64,000 nt of DNA from contig NZ_QJTI01000006.1 of NCBI RefSeq assembly GCF_003217325.1, forward strand, positions 1-64,000, in the 5' to 3' direction. The DNA comes from Rhodopseudomonas faecalis. GTDB lineage: Bacteria > Pseudomonadota > Alphaproteobacteria > Rhizobiales > Xanthobacteraceae. How positions within the stretch are numbered: position 1 is the stretch's first letter; each line of letters starts with the position of its first letter. The position numbers and the translations under genes are program-made. This document shows, piece by piece, positions 1 through 8,890 of this stretch. Below the pieces are notes generated by a model. The model did no database searches. It was given only the letters and a program-made list of their open reading frames with translations, and was not told where the DNA came from.

Positions 1-168
1 GTCGCCGCCCGCCACCACCCCAAGCTCCGCGACGACTACAACGCCCTTCGCCTGCAAGGAAAACCCGGAAAGGTCGCGCTCATCGCAATCGCCCGAAAAC
101 TGCTCGTCACAGCCAACGCACTCGTCAAAGCCGACACGCCATATCAAGGTAAGACCCTTGACACCTGA
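1..168 (+). CDS. IS110-family transposase, C-terminal end (cut by window edge)
   Basis: The + strand is open in frame 1 from the first base to a TGA at 166-168, giving the last 55 residues of a protein. The end contains ARKLLVTANALVK, which resembles the basic C-terminal end of the Transposase_20 domain of IS110/IS116/IS902 elements. In that family this domain follows an N-terminal DEDD RuvC-like domain, which would lie outside the window. IS110 elements usually lack terminal inverted repeats, so the right end cannot be fixed. It probably lies between 169 and the end of the HMG-CoA lyase gene at 246. Whether the full copy is intact cannot be seen. Confidence 0.7.
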   Translation, partial: VAARHHPKLRDDYNALRLQGKPGKVALIAIARKLLVTANALVKADTPYQGKTLDT

Positions 169-245
169 GACAGTCGCCGGGTTCGCCCGCCGCTGACGCG
201 GCGGCCGCCCCGGAATGACGGGGGAGATGTTCCCCACCTGATGAG

Positions 246-1151
246 CTAAGACGCCCGCTTGTGCTTGGCGTTGAGCGCCGCGGTGACGCGGCTCGGCGCC
301 GGCCGGCCGATTTCTGCGGCAATGGCGTTGCTGGCCGCCACCAGCCGCTCGAGATCGACGCCGCTCGTTACACCGAGGCCATTGAGCATGTAGACCACGT
401 CCTCGGTGGCGACATTGCCGCTGGCGCCCGGCGCATAGGGACAGCCGCCGAGCCCGCCGGCGGCGCTGTCGATCACCCGCGCGCCCTCCTCCAGCCCGGC
501 ATAGATATTGGCGAGCGCCTGGCCGTAGGTGTCGTGGAAGTGCATCGCCAGGCTGTGCATCGGCACCGCCTCGGCGCAGGCACGCAGCAATTCGCGCACC
601 TTTTTCGGGGTGCCGACGCCAATGGTGTCGCCGAGTGAAATCTCATAGCAGCCGAGATCCCACAGCAAGGTGGTGACATCGACCACGGATTGCGGATCGA
701 CCGCGCCGTCGTAAGGACAGCCGAGCACGCACGACACATAGCCACGCACCTTGATGCCGTCGGCAGTGGCGCGGGTAATCACCGGCTTAAATCGCTCGAC
801 CGATTCCGCGACCGAGCAATTGATATTGGCGCGCGAAAAACCTTCCGAGGCCGAGGCGAACACCGCGATCACCTTGGCGCCGGCGGCGCGGGCGGCCTCA
901 TAGCCCTTCTCGTTCGGCACCAGCACATGGAACTCGGCCGGCAGATGCTGCACGGCGCGCAGCACCTCATCCGAGCCCGTCATCTGCGGCACCGCCTTGG
1001 GCGACACGAACGAGCCGACCTCGACGGTGCTGAGCCCGGCGCCGACCAGCGCTTTGACGAAGGCAATACGCGCCTCGACGCTGATCGGGGTTTTCTCATT
1101 CTGCAGCCCGTCGCGCGGGCCGACTTCGACGATGCGGACGGTGTCGCTCAT
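246..1151 (-). CDS. mvaB: Hydroxymethylglutaryl-CoA lyase
   Basis: This 301-residue enzyme cleaves 3-hydroxy-3-methylglutaryl-CoA to acetoacetate and acetyl-CoA, the last step of leucine catabolism. It is a TIM-barrel lyase of the HMGL-like family and of normal length. The N-terminal motif EVGPRDGLQNE (residues 9-19) carries the catalytic Arg13 and metal-binding Asp14. HFHDTYG (204-210) carries metal-binding His204 and His206. GGLGGCPYAPGASGN (232-246) carries the catalytic loop Cys237. It lies 114 bp downstream of mccA on the same strand, separated only by a palindromic repeat, so the three genes probably work as one leucine/isovalerate degradation unit. Confidence 0.95.
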   Translation of the reverse strand: MSDTVRIVEVGPRDGLQNEKTPISVEARIAFVKALVGAGLSTVEVGSFVSPKAVPQMTGSDEVLRAVQHLPAEFHVLVPNEKGYEAARAAGAKVIAVFASASEGFSRANINCSVAESVERFKPVITRATADGIKVRGYVSCVLGCPYDGAVDPQSVVDVTTLLWDLGCYEISLGDTIGVGTPKKVRELLRACAEAVPMHSLAMHFHDTYGQALANIYAGLEEGARVIDSAAGGLGGCPYAPGASGNVATEDVVYMLNGLGVTSGVDLERLVAASNAIAAEIGRPAPSRVTAALNAKHKRAS

Positions 1152-1170
1152 TGTGACGCTCCGATGGGGA

Positions 1171-1260
1171 TGACGTCATGCCCGGCCTTGTGCCGGGCAT
1201 CCACGTCTTGGCCAAGCGAACGGGACGCAGATGGCCGGGACGCGCCCGGCCATGACGGGG
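1171..1260. repeat. Dispersed double-hairpin repeat, family 1, copy A
   Basis: Two near-perfect palindromes lie about 30 bp apart. The first is at 1178-1200, with arms ATGCCCGG/CCGGGCAT. The second is at 1231-1253, with arms ATGGCCGGG/CCCGGCCAT. A CCACGTCTT segment follows the first arm. Related copies occur at 23871, 50178 and 61152. The element fills the gap between mccA and the HMG-CoA lyase gene, so a transcript would fold here. It resembles the REP/BIME-like intergenic repeats common in Bradyrhizobiaceae, whose spurious translations read MAGxxPA(I/M). Confidence 0.85.
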
Positions 1261-1265
1261 AAGGT

Positions 1266-3278
1266 TTACTCAGCCTCGGTCGGCTCGACCTCGGCGAGTT
1301 CGGCGCCTTCCTGGACGATGTCACCGACCTTGCAGCGCAGGCTTTTCAGCACGCCGGCAAACGGCGCCCGCAAGGTCTGCTCCATCTTCATCACTTCCAG
1401 CGTCAGGATCGCGTCGCCCTTCTCCAGCACGGCGCCCTCCTTGGCGAGCAGCGCCACCACGGTGCCGGGCAGCGGCGCGACGATGCGGTCTTCGCCGACA
1501 TGCTCCTCATCATCGCCGCCGAACGGATCGACCCAGTGCAGATCGAAGCGGCCGTTGCGGGTGCGCAGATAGAGCTCGTGTCCTTCGATCACCGCCATGA
1601 CATGGCTGCGAACGCCGCCAAGCGACAGGTCAAAGCCGCCGGTCGGCCGCGCCGCGTAGTCGAGCGCAATGGTGCGATCGCCATATTCCAGCTCGGCCGG
1701 GCCGCTGCCATAGCGCAGCGTCACGACCTGCTCCGGCCCATGGCCGATCCGGAACACAAAACGCCGCTGCCGGCGCCCGACCGGCATCCAGCCAGCGGTG
1801 CTCCAGGGCGAGCTTGTGTCGTGCTGCGCGGCCCCCTGTTCCTGAACCAGGATCGCGGCCACCGCGGCACAGCACTCCAGCTCGCCGGGCTGCACGCCGT
1901 CTTGCGTCAGCGCACTCAGCTCGCGCTCGATAAAGCCGGTGTCGATCCGGTTGGCACGCACCTCGTCGTGGGTGATCAGCGCCGACAAAAACGGGATGTT
2001 GGTGACCACGCCGCGGATGTCGCACTGCTCGAGCCCACGATTGAGTCGGTCGATCGCGGCATCGCGGGTTGGCGCGAAGGCGATCACCTTGGCCAGCATC
2101 GCGTCGTAATAGGGCGACACGGTATCACCGGCGCGGTAGCCGAGATCGAGGCGCAGCCCGTCGGTTTCCGGCGGCATCTGCCAGGTCTTGATGCGGCCGA
2201 CCGACGGCATAAAATTCTTCTGCGGGTTTTCCGCATAGACCCGCGCCTCGATGGCGTGGCCATGCAGGCACAGCTGATCCTGCTGCAGCGGCAGTTTTTC
2301 GCCGAACGCGACGCGCAGCTGCCACTCCACCAGATCGATGCCGGTGATCAGTTCGGTGACCGGGTGCTCGACCTGCAGACGGGTGTTCATCTCGATGAAG
2401 AACACATCCTTGCCGTCGGACACGAATTCGATGGTGCCGGCGCCGACATAATTGACCGCGCCCGCCGCCTTGCGCGCCGCGGCGCACACCGCCTCGCGCT
2501 GCTCGGCATTCAAGGTCGGCGACGGCGCCTCCTCGATCACCTTCTGATGGCGGCGCTGCAGCGTGCATTCGCGCTCGAACAGCGACAAGAGATTGCCGTG
2601 GCTATCGCCGATCACCTGCACTTCGATGTGGCGCGGATTATCGACATAGCGCTCGATCAGCACGCGGTCATCGCCGAACGCAGCCTGCGCTTCGCGCTTG
2701 GCGCTGACGATCGCCGCGGCGAAATCGGCCGCTTCGCGCACGATGCGCATGCCGCGGCCACCGCCGCCGGCCGACGCCTTCACCAGCACCGGAAAGCCGA
2801 TCTTCTCGGCAGCGGCGAGCAGCGTCGCCTCGTCCTGAGCCTCGCCGTGATAGCCCGGCACCAGCGGCACGCCGGCCTTTTCCATCAGCTCCTTGGAGCC
2901 GGATTTCGAGCCCATCGCGGTCATCATCGCCGCGGTCGGGCCGACGAACACCAGATTAGCGGCGGCGCAGGCCTCGGCGAATTCGGCGCGCTCCGACAAG
3001 AAGCCGTAGCCGGGATGAACCGCTTCGGCGCCGGTCTGCTTAGCAGCGGCAATGATGCGCTCGATATTGAGGTAGCTGTCACGCGCCCTCGCCTCGCCGA
3101 TCAGCACCGCTTCATCGGCGAGCGTGACGTGCAAGGCGTCGCGATCGGCCTCGGAATAGACGGCCACAGTGCGCAAGCCCATGGCACGCGCGGTGCGGAT
3201 AACGCGGCAGGCAATCTCGCCGCGGTTGGCGATCAGCAGGGTGCGGAAACGCCGGTACGGAGCCAAAACTTGCATCAT
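1266..3278 (-). CDS. mccA: Methylcrotonoyl-CoA carboxylase alpha (biotin-carrying) subunit
   Basis: This 670-residue subunit carboxylates its own biotin with ATP and bicarbonate, for transfer to 3-methylcrotonyl-CoA in leucine breakdown. It has an N-terminal biotin carboxylase domain (LLIANRGEIACRV at 14-26), an ATP-grasp glycine-rich loop (ASAGGGGRGMR), and a C-terminal biotinyl domain with EVMKM, where Lys631 is the biotinylated residue. The ATG at 3278 overlaps the mccB stop (TAATG), indicating translational coupling. A longer in-frame start upstream would run inside mccB and adds non-conserved residues. The general acyl-CoA carboxylase alpha family is similar, but pairing with MccB and an HMG-CoA lyase supports MCC. 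Confidence 0.92.
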   Translation of the reverse strand: MMQVLAPYRRFRTLLIANRGEIACRVIRTARAMGLRTVAVYSEADRDALHVTLADEAVLIGEARARDSYLNIERIIAAAKQTGAEAVHPGYGFLSERAEFAEACAAANLVFVGPTAAMMTAMGSKSGSKELMEKAGVPLVPGYHGEAQDEATLLAAAEKIGFPVLVKASAGGGGRGMRIVREAADFAAAIVSAKREAQAAFGDDRVLIERYVDNPRHIEVQVIGDSHGNLLSLFERECTLQRRHQKVIEEAPSPTLNAEQREAVCAAARKAAGAVNYVGAGTIEFVSDGKDVFFIEMNTRLQVEHPVTELITGIDLVEWQLRVAFGEKLPLQQDQLCLHGHAIEARVYAENPQKNFMPSVGRIKTWQMPPETDGLRLDLGYRAGDTVSPYYDAMLAKVIAFAPTRDAAIDRLNRGLEQCDIRGVVTNIPFLSALITHDEVRANRIDTGFIERELSALTQDGVQPGELECCAAVAAILVQEQGAAQHDTSSPWSTAGWMPVGRRQRRFVFRIGHGPEQVVTLRYGSGPAELEYGDRTIALDYAARPTGGFDLSLGGVRSHVMAVIEGHELYLRTRNGRFDLHWVDPFGGDDEEHVGEDRIVAPLPGTVVALLAKEGAVLEKGDAILTLEVMKMEQTLRAPFAGVLKSLRCKVGDIVQEGAELAEVEPTEAE

Positions 3279-4882
3279 TACATCCTGAAAACGCCAAAGC
3301 GGGTGGGCTCGACCGGCGCATTGGCGGCGGCCGACAATCCAAGACCAAGCACAAGCCGGGTATCGGCGGGGTCGATCACCCCATCGTCCCACAGCCGCGC
3401 CGAGGCGTAGTAAGGATTGCCCTGCGTTTCATATTGCGCCCGGATCGGCGCGCGGAATTCGTCCTCCTCCTCGGCCGACCAGCTGCCGCCCTTGGCTTCG
3501 ATATTGTCGCGGCGCAGCTGGCTCAGCACCATGGCGGCCTGTTCGCCGCCCATCACCGAGATGCGGGCATTGGGCCACATCCACAGGAAGCGCGGGCTAT
3601 AGGCACGGCCGCACATGCCGTAATTGCCGGCGCCGTACGAACCGCCGATCACCACGGTGAATTTCGGCACGGCGGCGGTGGCAACCGCGGTCACCAGCTT
3701 GGCGCCGTCGCGGGCGATGCCGCCGGCTTCGTATTTCTTGCCGACCATGAAACCGGTGATGTTCTGCAAGAACACCAGCGGAATCTGGCGCTGACAGCAC
3801 AGCTCGATGAAATGCGCGCCCTTCAGCGAGCTTTCACTAAACAGGATGCCGTTATTGGCGATGATGCCAACCGGGAAGCCCCAGATATGCGCGAAGCCGC
3901 ACACCAGGGTCTGGCCATACAGCTTCTTGAACTCGTCGAATTCAGAACCATCGACCACCCGGGCGATGATGTCGCGGATGTCGAACGGCTTGCGGGCATC
4001 GGCCGGCACCACACCATAAATGTCCTCGCGTGCGAAATTCGGCTCGCGGGGTGGCCGCCAGCCGCCAAGCGCGCGTTGTGGCGGTTTGAGGGTGGCGACG
4101 ATCCGGCGCGCGATGCCGATCGCATGGGCGTCGTTGTGGGCGTAGTGATCGGTGACGCCGGACTGCCGCGAATGCACGTCGGCGCCGCCGAGTTCTTCGG
4201 CGCTGACCACTTCGCCGGTCGCGGCCTTCACCAGCGGCGGGCCGCCGAGGAAGATGGTGCCCTGATTGCGCACGATCACGCTCTCGTCGGACATCGCCGG
4301 CACATAGGCGCCGCCCGCGGTACACGAGCCCATCACCACCGCGATCTGCGGAATGCCCTGCGCGGACATCTGCGCCTGATTGTAGAAGATCCGGCCAAAG
4401 TGGCGTTCGTCTGGAAACACCTCGTCCTGCTGCGGTAGGAACGCGCCGCCGGAATCGACCAGATAGATGCAGGGCAGATTGTTCTGCCGCGCGATATCCT
4501 GGGCGCGCAGATGCTTCTTCACCGTCAGCGGATAATAGGTGCCGCCCTTCACGGTGGCGTCATTGGCCACGATCATGCATTCGCGGCCTGCGACCCGGCC
4601 AATGCCGGTGACGATCGAGGCGGAATGCACGTCGCCGCCATAAAGCCCGTAAGCGGCCAGCGGCGATGTTTCCAGAAAAGCGGTGCCGGGATCGAGCAGC
4701 AGGTCAACGCGCTGGCGCGCCAGCATCTTGCCGCGCGCGATGTGCTTGGCACGGGCGGCCTCGCCGCCACCATTGGCCACCTCACTCAGCTTGTCGCGTA
4801 GCTCGGCCACCAAGGCGCGCATCGCCTCGGCATTCTTGGCAAAATCCGAGGAGGCAGGGTCGATCGAAGAACGTAGCTGCAT
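3278..4882 (-). CDS. mccB: Methylcrotonoyl-CoA carboxylase beta (carboxyltransferase) subunit
   Basis: This 534-residue carboxyltransferase moves CO2 from biotin on MccA to 3-methylcrotonyl-CoA. It shows the typical start of the family ([20 protein letters not shown]), the acyl-CoA pocket segment [16 protein letters not shown], and the biotin-side segment [20 protein letters not shown] that is characteristic of MCC rather than propionyl-CoA carboxylase. Length is normal for MCC beta. It is first of the visible leucine block and its stop overlaps the mccA start. Isovaleryl-CoA dehydrogenase and methylglutaconyl-CoA hydratase, often adjacent in liu clusters, are absent from this window. Confidence 0.95.
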   Translation of the reverse strand: MQLRSSIDPASSDFAKNAEAMRALVAELRDKLSEVANGGGEAARAKHIARGKMLARQRVDLLLDPGTAFLETSPLAAYGLYGGDVHSASIVTGIGRVAGRECMIVANDATVKGGTYYPLTVKKHLRAQDIARQNNLPCIYLVDSGGAFLPQQDEVFPDERHFGRIFYNQAQMSAQGIPQIAVVMGSCTAGGAYVPAMSDESVIVRNQGTIFLGGPPLVKAATGEVVSAEELGGADVHSRQSGVTDHYAHNDAHAIGIARRIVATLKPPQRALGGWRPPREPNFAREDIYGVVPADARKPFDIRDIIARVVDGSEFDEFKKLYGQTLVCGFAHIWGFPVGIIANNGILFSESSLKGAHFIELCCQRQIPLVFLQNITGFMVGKKYEAGGIARDGAKLVTAVATAAVPKFTVVIGGSYGAGNYGMCGRAYSPRFLWMWPNARISVMGGEQAAMVLSQLRRDNIEAKGGSWSAEEEDEFRAPIRAQYETQGNPYYASARLWDDGVIDPADTRLVLGLGLSAAANAPVEPTRFGVFRM

Positions 4883-5048
4883 GCGTTTCCAGTCGTTTCT
4901 TGTTGTGCGCCCTCATGGCGGGTCGCTCATCGTGTCATTGCGTGCATAGCGCACGCAACCCAAACTTTTCGGCGAGGCTTGAAAAGATCGCACGCCGTCG
5001 CGGCGCCGAAGCGCCAGCATCCACTGTCACAAGGCGGCGCAGGCCGCC

Positions 5049-5354
5049 TTAGTGCGTCCAGGGCTCGGTACGGCGGAAGGCGAAATTGTCGGAATAAGCG
5101 ACACGGCGACGCACCGCCGGTTTCGGTTCGATCACCTGGTAGGCGATACCGTTGCGTTCGCAATAAGCGACCGCGTCCTCGCGGGTCGCAAAGCGCAGCG
5201 AGAGCTGCTGGCGCATATCGGTCGAACTGGTCCAGCCCATCAGCGGCTCGATCACGCGCGGCTGCTCCGGCTCATAGTCGAGCTGCCATTCCTTGGTCTT
5301 GGCGGTGCCAGATTGCATCGCGTTCTTGGCGGGCTTGAAGATGCGTGCGGTCAC
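5049..5354 (-). CDS. NADH dehydrogenase accessory subunit, NDUFS4/ETC complex I family
   Basis: This 101-residue soluble protein matches the ETC complex I subunit conserved region, the bacterial relative of mitochondrial NDUFS4. In that family the protein is a supernumerary subunit at the NADH-oxidising arm. Features seen are an N-terminal ARIFKPAKNAMQSG segment, the central DMRQQLSLRFATREDAVAYC, and the C-terminal NFAFRR(T)EPWTH typical of the family. Translation starts at a GTG (5352-5354), with GAGG eight bases before it. It stands alone, away from any nuo operon, as usual in Rhizobiales. The 166 bp between it and mccB show nothing recognisable. Confidence 0.88.
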   Translation of the reverse strand: MTARIFKPAKNAMQSGTAKTKEWQLDYEPEQPRVIEPLMGWTSSTDMRQQLSLRFATREDAVAYCERNGIAYQVIEPKPAVRRRVAYSDNFAFRRTEPWTH

Positions 5355-5553
5355 GGAAGGAGCCTCATCGGTGCGTGTCGTCGGACCGATCTGGCGCTCG
5401 TATCGGTCCTCGTATATGATTGTTGTTTAGGGAAATTTCTATGATTCCCGACAAGCGTTTGCGTTTCCTTGTTTCGTATAGTCCTTCCGGCCGCCCCTGA
5501 CAATCACGCCGGACCCGCAGCACCGCTCCGCAGGATCAGCCCGAAGCGCGCCC

Positions 5554-6819
5554 ATGGAAATCCACGCGACCCTTCCCCCCAAAGGACGAGACCTGCGGCT
5601 CGATCTGTTCCGCGGTTTGGCGAATTGGGCGATCTTCCTCGACCATATCCCCAACAATGTCGTGAACTGGGTCACCACCCGGAACTACGGTTTTAGCGAC
5701 GCCGCCGACCTGTTCGTGTTCATCTCGGGCTACACCGCCTCGTTCGTGTACGCCAAGATGATGCTGGAGCGCGGCTTCGTGGTCGGCGCCACCCGGCTGA
5801 TCAAGCGGGTCTGGCAGCTTTATGTCGCGCATGTGATTCTGTTCGTGATCTACATCGCCGCGATCGGCTATGTCGCGCAGCGCTTCAACGACGTCGACAT
5901 CATCAGTGAGTTCAACGTCGCCGGACTGATCGCCGATCCGATCCAGACCCTGACGCAAGGGCTGCTGCTGAAATTCAAGCCGCTCAATCTCGACGTGCTG
6001 CCGCTGTACATCGTGCTGATGGCGCTGTTTCCGCCGGTGCTGTGGCTGATGCTGCGCAAGCCGGACCTGACCATGCTGGCGTCGCTGGCGCTGTATTTTG
6101 CCGCCCGGCACTATGGCTGGAATCTGAACGCCTTTCCGGAAGGCCAGTGGTATTTCAACCCGTTCACCTGGCAGTTGCTGTTCGTGTTCGGTGCCTGGTT
6201 CGCGCTCGGCGGCGCCACCTCGTCGCGCTGGCTGATTACTTCGCCCTATGTGCTGTATTTCGGCGTCGCCTATCTGCTGTTCGCGCTGGTGATGACCATG
6301 GCCGGCCGTTTCCCGGCATTCGGCGAGATGTTTCCGACCTGGCTTTATGATGCGTTCAACCCGAACGACAAGACCTTCCTGGCGCCGTATCGGGTGCTGC
6401 ACTTCGTGCTGATCGCGTTCCTGGTGGTGCGATTCCTGCCCAAGGAATGGCCGGGCCTGGAGTGGCGGGTGTTCCGTCCGCTGATCAAATGCGGCCAGCA
6501 ATCGCTGGCGGTGTTTTGCGTCGGCATCTTCCTGTCATTCGTCGCGCATTTCCTGCTGACGATGAGTTCGGGTTCGCTGACCGCACAGGTGCTGGTCAGC
6601 GTGATCGGCATCGCGATCCTGTGCGGCGTGGCCTATTACATTTCCTGGTCGAAACAGCAGGACAAGCCGCGGCCGAAGACGGCGCCGAAGCCGGCGGTGC
6701 CCGTGGTCGCCCCCGCCCCGGCCGAGGCCGAGGTCGCCCCGGCGCCGCACACCCCGTCCGGCGTGCCGGTGATCGTTGCGAGCCAGACCAGCGATTCCGC
6801 CGACGCAGGCAAAGCGTGA
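5554..6819 (+). CDS. opgC: OpgC-family membrane protein (acyltransferase-like)
   Basis: This 421-residue polytopic inner-membrane protein matches the OpgC domain. It begins with RDLRLDLFRGLANWAIFLDHIP, the family hallmark, followed by about ten hydrophobic segments to residue 370. OpgC of enterobacteria adds succinyl groups to osmoregulated periplasmic glucans, and related proteins modify cyclic glucans in rhizobia. No opgGH or ndv genes lie nearby, so the substrate is inferred only. The last 50 residues form a Pro/Ala-rich cytoplasmic tail. About 200 bp of intergenic DNA precede it, shared with the divergent NDUFS4-like gene. A bidirectional terminator follows at 6901. Confidence 0.85.
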   Translation: MEIHATLPPKGRDLRLDLFRGLANWAIFLDHIPNNVVNWVTTRNYGFSDAADLFVFISGYTASFVYAKMMLERGFVVGATRLIKRVWQLYVAHVILFVIYIAAIGYVAQRFNDVDIISEFNVAGLIADPIQTLTQGLLLKFKPLNLDVLPLYIVLMALFPPVLWLMLRKPDLTMLASLALYFAARHYGWNLNAFPEGQWYFNPFTWQLLFVFGAWFALGGATSSRWLITSPYVLYFGVAYLLFALVMTMAGRFPAFGEMFPTWLYDAFNPNDKTFLAPYRVLHFVLIAFLVVRFLPKEWPGLEWRVFRPLIKCGQQSLAVFCVGIFLSFVAHFLLTMSSGSLTAQVLVSVIGIAILCGVAYYISWSKQQDKPRPKTAPKPAVPVVAPAPAEAEVAPAPHTPSGVPVIVASQTSDSADAGKA

Positions 6820-6900
6820 GCGCTCCGCCGTAGCGGCGTCCAACACGCCCTGCCCGTCCAGCCGACAACTTCGAAGCGACAACCGCCCAACCGCCAACAA

Positions 6901-6931
6901 AAAAGCCACCCCGCAACGCGGGATGGCTTTT
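6901..6931. terminator. Bidirectional intrinsic terminator
   Basis: Arms AAAAGCCACCCCGC (6901-6914) and GCGGGATGGCTTTT (6918-6931) pair over 14 positions with one mismatch and a three-base loop. The A tract on the left and T tract on the right make it usable in both directions. It lies between the convergent opgC-like gene and the tryptophanase-like gene. Confidence 0.85.
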
Positions 6932-6978
6932 CAGATTGATGGCTGCCGCGCCGGCTTGGCCGGCGCGCGCTGTTGTTG

Positions 6979-8427
6979 TTAGAGGCTGTCGCCGAAATCT
7001 TCGCGGAACTTGGCGACCAGCTTGTTCTGCCAATCCGACACCGGCTTCAGCCGGCCGTAGAAGAAGCGCAGCACTTCCGGTTCTTCGATGAACTGCAGGC
7101 CGCCGATCAGCTTGCGGTTGTCATAGAGCCAGGCCAGCCGGTCGACCGCATATTTGACCTGCGACAGCGTGAACACGCGCCGCGGCATCGCGAGCCGCAC
7201 CAGTTCCATATTGGCGAAGATCTCGCGGCCATCGGGCTCGCGCTGCTCCGACAGGGTGCCGCGCTCCATGCCGCGGATGCCCGAGGCGATGTACAGCGCC
7301 GCGGCCAGCGCGCCGGCCGGATACTGCGCCTGCGGGATGTGATCGATGAAGCGGCCGGCATCGACGTGGCAGCCGAGGCCGCCGGCCGGGGTGATCACCG
7401 GCACGCCGCGCTCCTGCAGTTGATCGACCATATAGGCGATGAACTGCGGGCCCTGGTTGATCATCTCCTCGTCCATGGTCTCTTCGAGACCGACGGCGAG
7501 CGCTTCCATTTCGCGGACCGACATGCCGCCATAGGTCAGGAAGCCTTCGTAGAGCGGCACCAGCGGCCGCATCTTCTCGAACAGCGCCTGGTCACGAACG
7601 CAGATGCCGCCGCCGCGGGCGCAGCCGAGCTTGCGCGCCGAGAAATAGATCACGTCGCACAGATCAGCGGTGCGGCGGGTGATCTCGCGGATCGACAGCG
7701 ACTTGCAGTGTTCTTCGCGGGTCTTGTTGAAATACAGATTGTCGGCCAGCAAGCTGGCATCGAGCACCAGCGGAATGCCGTTTTCCTTACAGACATTGCT
7801 GACGTCGGCGAGGTTTTGCAGCGAGAACGGCTGACCACCGATCAGGTTGGTGCCGGATTCCATCCGCACGAACGCGATGCCCTCAGGACCATATTTCTCG
7901 ATGGTGGCGCGCAGCTTGCCGATGTCCATATTGCCCTTGAAGGGGTTGACGCTGACCACTTCCAGGCCCGCGTCGGACACCAGCTCCTCGACCACGCCGC
8001 CCTGCAGGGTGATGTGCGCCTTGGTGGTGGTGAAGTGATAGTTCATCGGCACCGCCTTGCCCGGCGACACCAGCACCTTGGCCAGGATGTGCTCGCAGGC
8101 GCGGCCCTGATGGGTCGGCAGGAAGTAGTGCATGCCGAAGATGTCGCGCAGCTGGTGCTCGAGCCGGGAATAGGTGGCGCTGCCGGCATAGGAATCGTCG
8201 GCCACCATCATCGCGGCCTGCTGACGATCGCTCATGGCGTTGACGCCAGAGTCGGTCAGCATGTCCAGGAAGATGTCGTCGTTCCTGAGCAGGAAGGTGT
8301 TGTTGCCGGCCTCGGTCATCTTTTCGAGGCGGCGCTCGACCGGCGGCAGGTTGAGCTTCTGGACAATGCGGACCTTGTGCATTTCCAGCGGCACTGGCTC
8401 GTTGCCGTAAAACTTCACTGTCGCCAT
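6979..8427 (-). CDS. Tryptophanase / tyrosine phenol-lyase family enzyme, divergent
   Basis: This 482-residue fold-type I PLP enzyme belongs to the beta-eliminating lyases, which split Trp to indole or Tyr to phenol plus pyruvate and ammonia. Visible matches are NTFLLRNDDIFLDMLTDSG (43-61), SYAG with Tyr80, PTHQGR (104-109), NLIGGQP (194-200), the likely Schiff-base Lys266 in FSARKLG, and MELVRLAMPRR near the C terminus. Asp223, equivalent to the pyridine-binding Asp, is present. The Arg three residues later that contacts PLP O3' in E. coli TnaA (Arg226) is Leu226 here. The region after the Lys also differs from TnaA. Substrate is therefore uncertain. A clear RBS (AAGGAG) precedes the ATG. 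No TnaC-like leader or permease gene is seen. Confidence 0.8.
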   Translation of the reverse strand: MATVKFYGNEPVPLEMHKVRIVQKLNLPPVERRLEKMTEAGNNTFLLRNDDIFLDMLTDSGVNAMSDRQQAAMMVADDSYAGSATYSRLEHQLRDIFGMHYFLPTHQGRACEHILAKVLVSPGKAVPMNYHFTTTKAHITLQGGVVEELVSDAGLEVVSVNPFKGNMDIGKLRATIEKYGPEGIAFVRMESGTNLIGGQPFSLQNLADVSNVCKENGIPLVLDASLLADNLYFNKTREEHCKSLSIREITRRTADLCDVIYFSARKLGCARGGGICVRDQALFEKMRPLVPLYEGFLTYGGMSVREMEALAVGLEETMDEEMINQGPQFIAYMVDQLQERGVPVITPAGGLGCHVDAGRFIDHIPQAQYPAGALAAALYIASGIRGMERGTLSEQREPDGREIFANMELVRLAMPRRVFTLSQVKYAVDRLAWLYDNRKLIGGLQFIEEPEVLRFFYGRLKPVSDWQNKLVAKFREDFGDSL

Positions 8428-8737
8428 ATGGGTCTCCTTGCGCCCGCGCGGCTGCGCACGCAGGGCTATGCCTCGTTTGCCGTCTCAGATGTCGGGAAGA
8501 ACCGCCGGGTCACATCAGGGCCGCAGTGACAGCGGCCGACGGCCGCCACATCCGGCAGCCCCCCGATGCGCGGTCAGTGGCTTTCCTCTCAGCGCGAAGG
8601 CCCTGACATATCCAGCCACCAGCCGCACGAAATTGCTTTGAATCAAACAGCCGGCGTCAGCCGCAGGTTCTCAACCGTTGCGACGCCACTCGCCCATGGG
8701 GCGAAAAGCTGTTCACTGGCAATCAGAAGGCGTGGGA
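8428..8737. other. Intergenic region upstream of the tryptophanase-like gene
   Basis: These 310 bp separate the tryptophanase-like gene from tRNA-Pro. On the minus strand only very short open frames occur, including an 8-residue one at 8671-8697 with a single Trp. None resembles the TnaC stalling peptide. No terminator, riboswitch or clear promoter was recognised. Confidence 0.5.
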
Positions 8738-8814
8738 TGGTCGGGGCAGCTGGATTCGAACCAACGACCTGCAGTACCCAAAACTGCCGCGCTACCAGGC
8801 TGCGCTATACCCCG
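8738..8814 (-). tRNA. tRNA-Pro (TGG anticodon)
   Basis: The minus strand folds into a complete cloverleaf. The acceptor stem is CGGGGTA with TGCCCCG, the D arm is AGCGCAGCCTGGTAGCGC, the anticodon stem GCAGT/ACTGC holds loop TTTGGGT with anticodon TGG, and the T loop is TTCGAAT. The discriminator A is followed by an encoded CCA (8740-8738). It reads CCA and other CCN proline codons. It lies 76 bp downstream of the DUF192 gene on the same strand. Confidence 0.97.
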
Positions 8815-8890
8815 ATAGTACGAAGCGATTACACGGTTCGGGCCGCGGCGGCAAGGTATCGCAGCGGTGTGCCGCTAGCTGGAACCGGGC

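Noticed and set aside
690-3410. 906-codon + frame opposite mccA and the HMG-CoA lyase gene
   Set aside because: It is antisense to two clear enzymes; long antisense frames are a known artefact of high GC3 coding DNA.
8671-8697. Eight-residue minus-strand ORF with one Trp upstream of the tryptophanase-like gene
   Set aside because: It lacks the TnaC features (W-N10-P spacing and length) and is likely chance.
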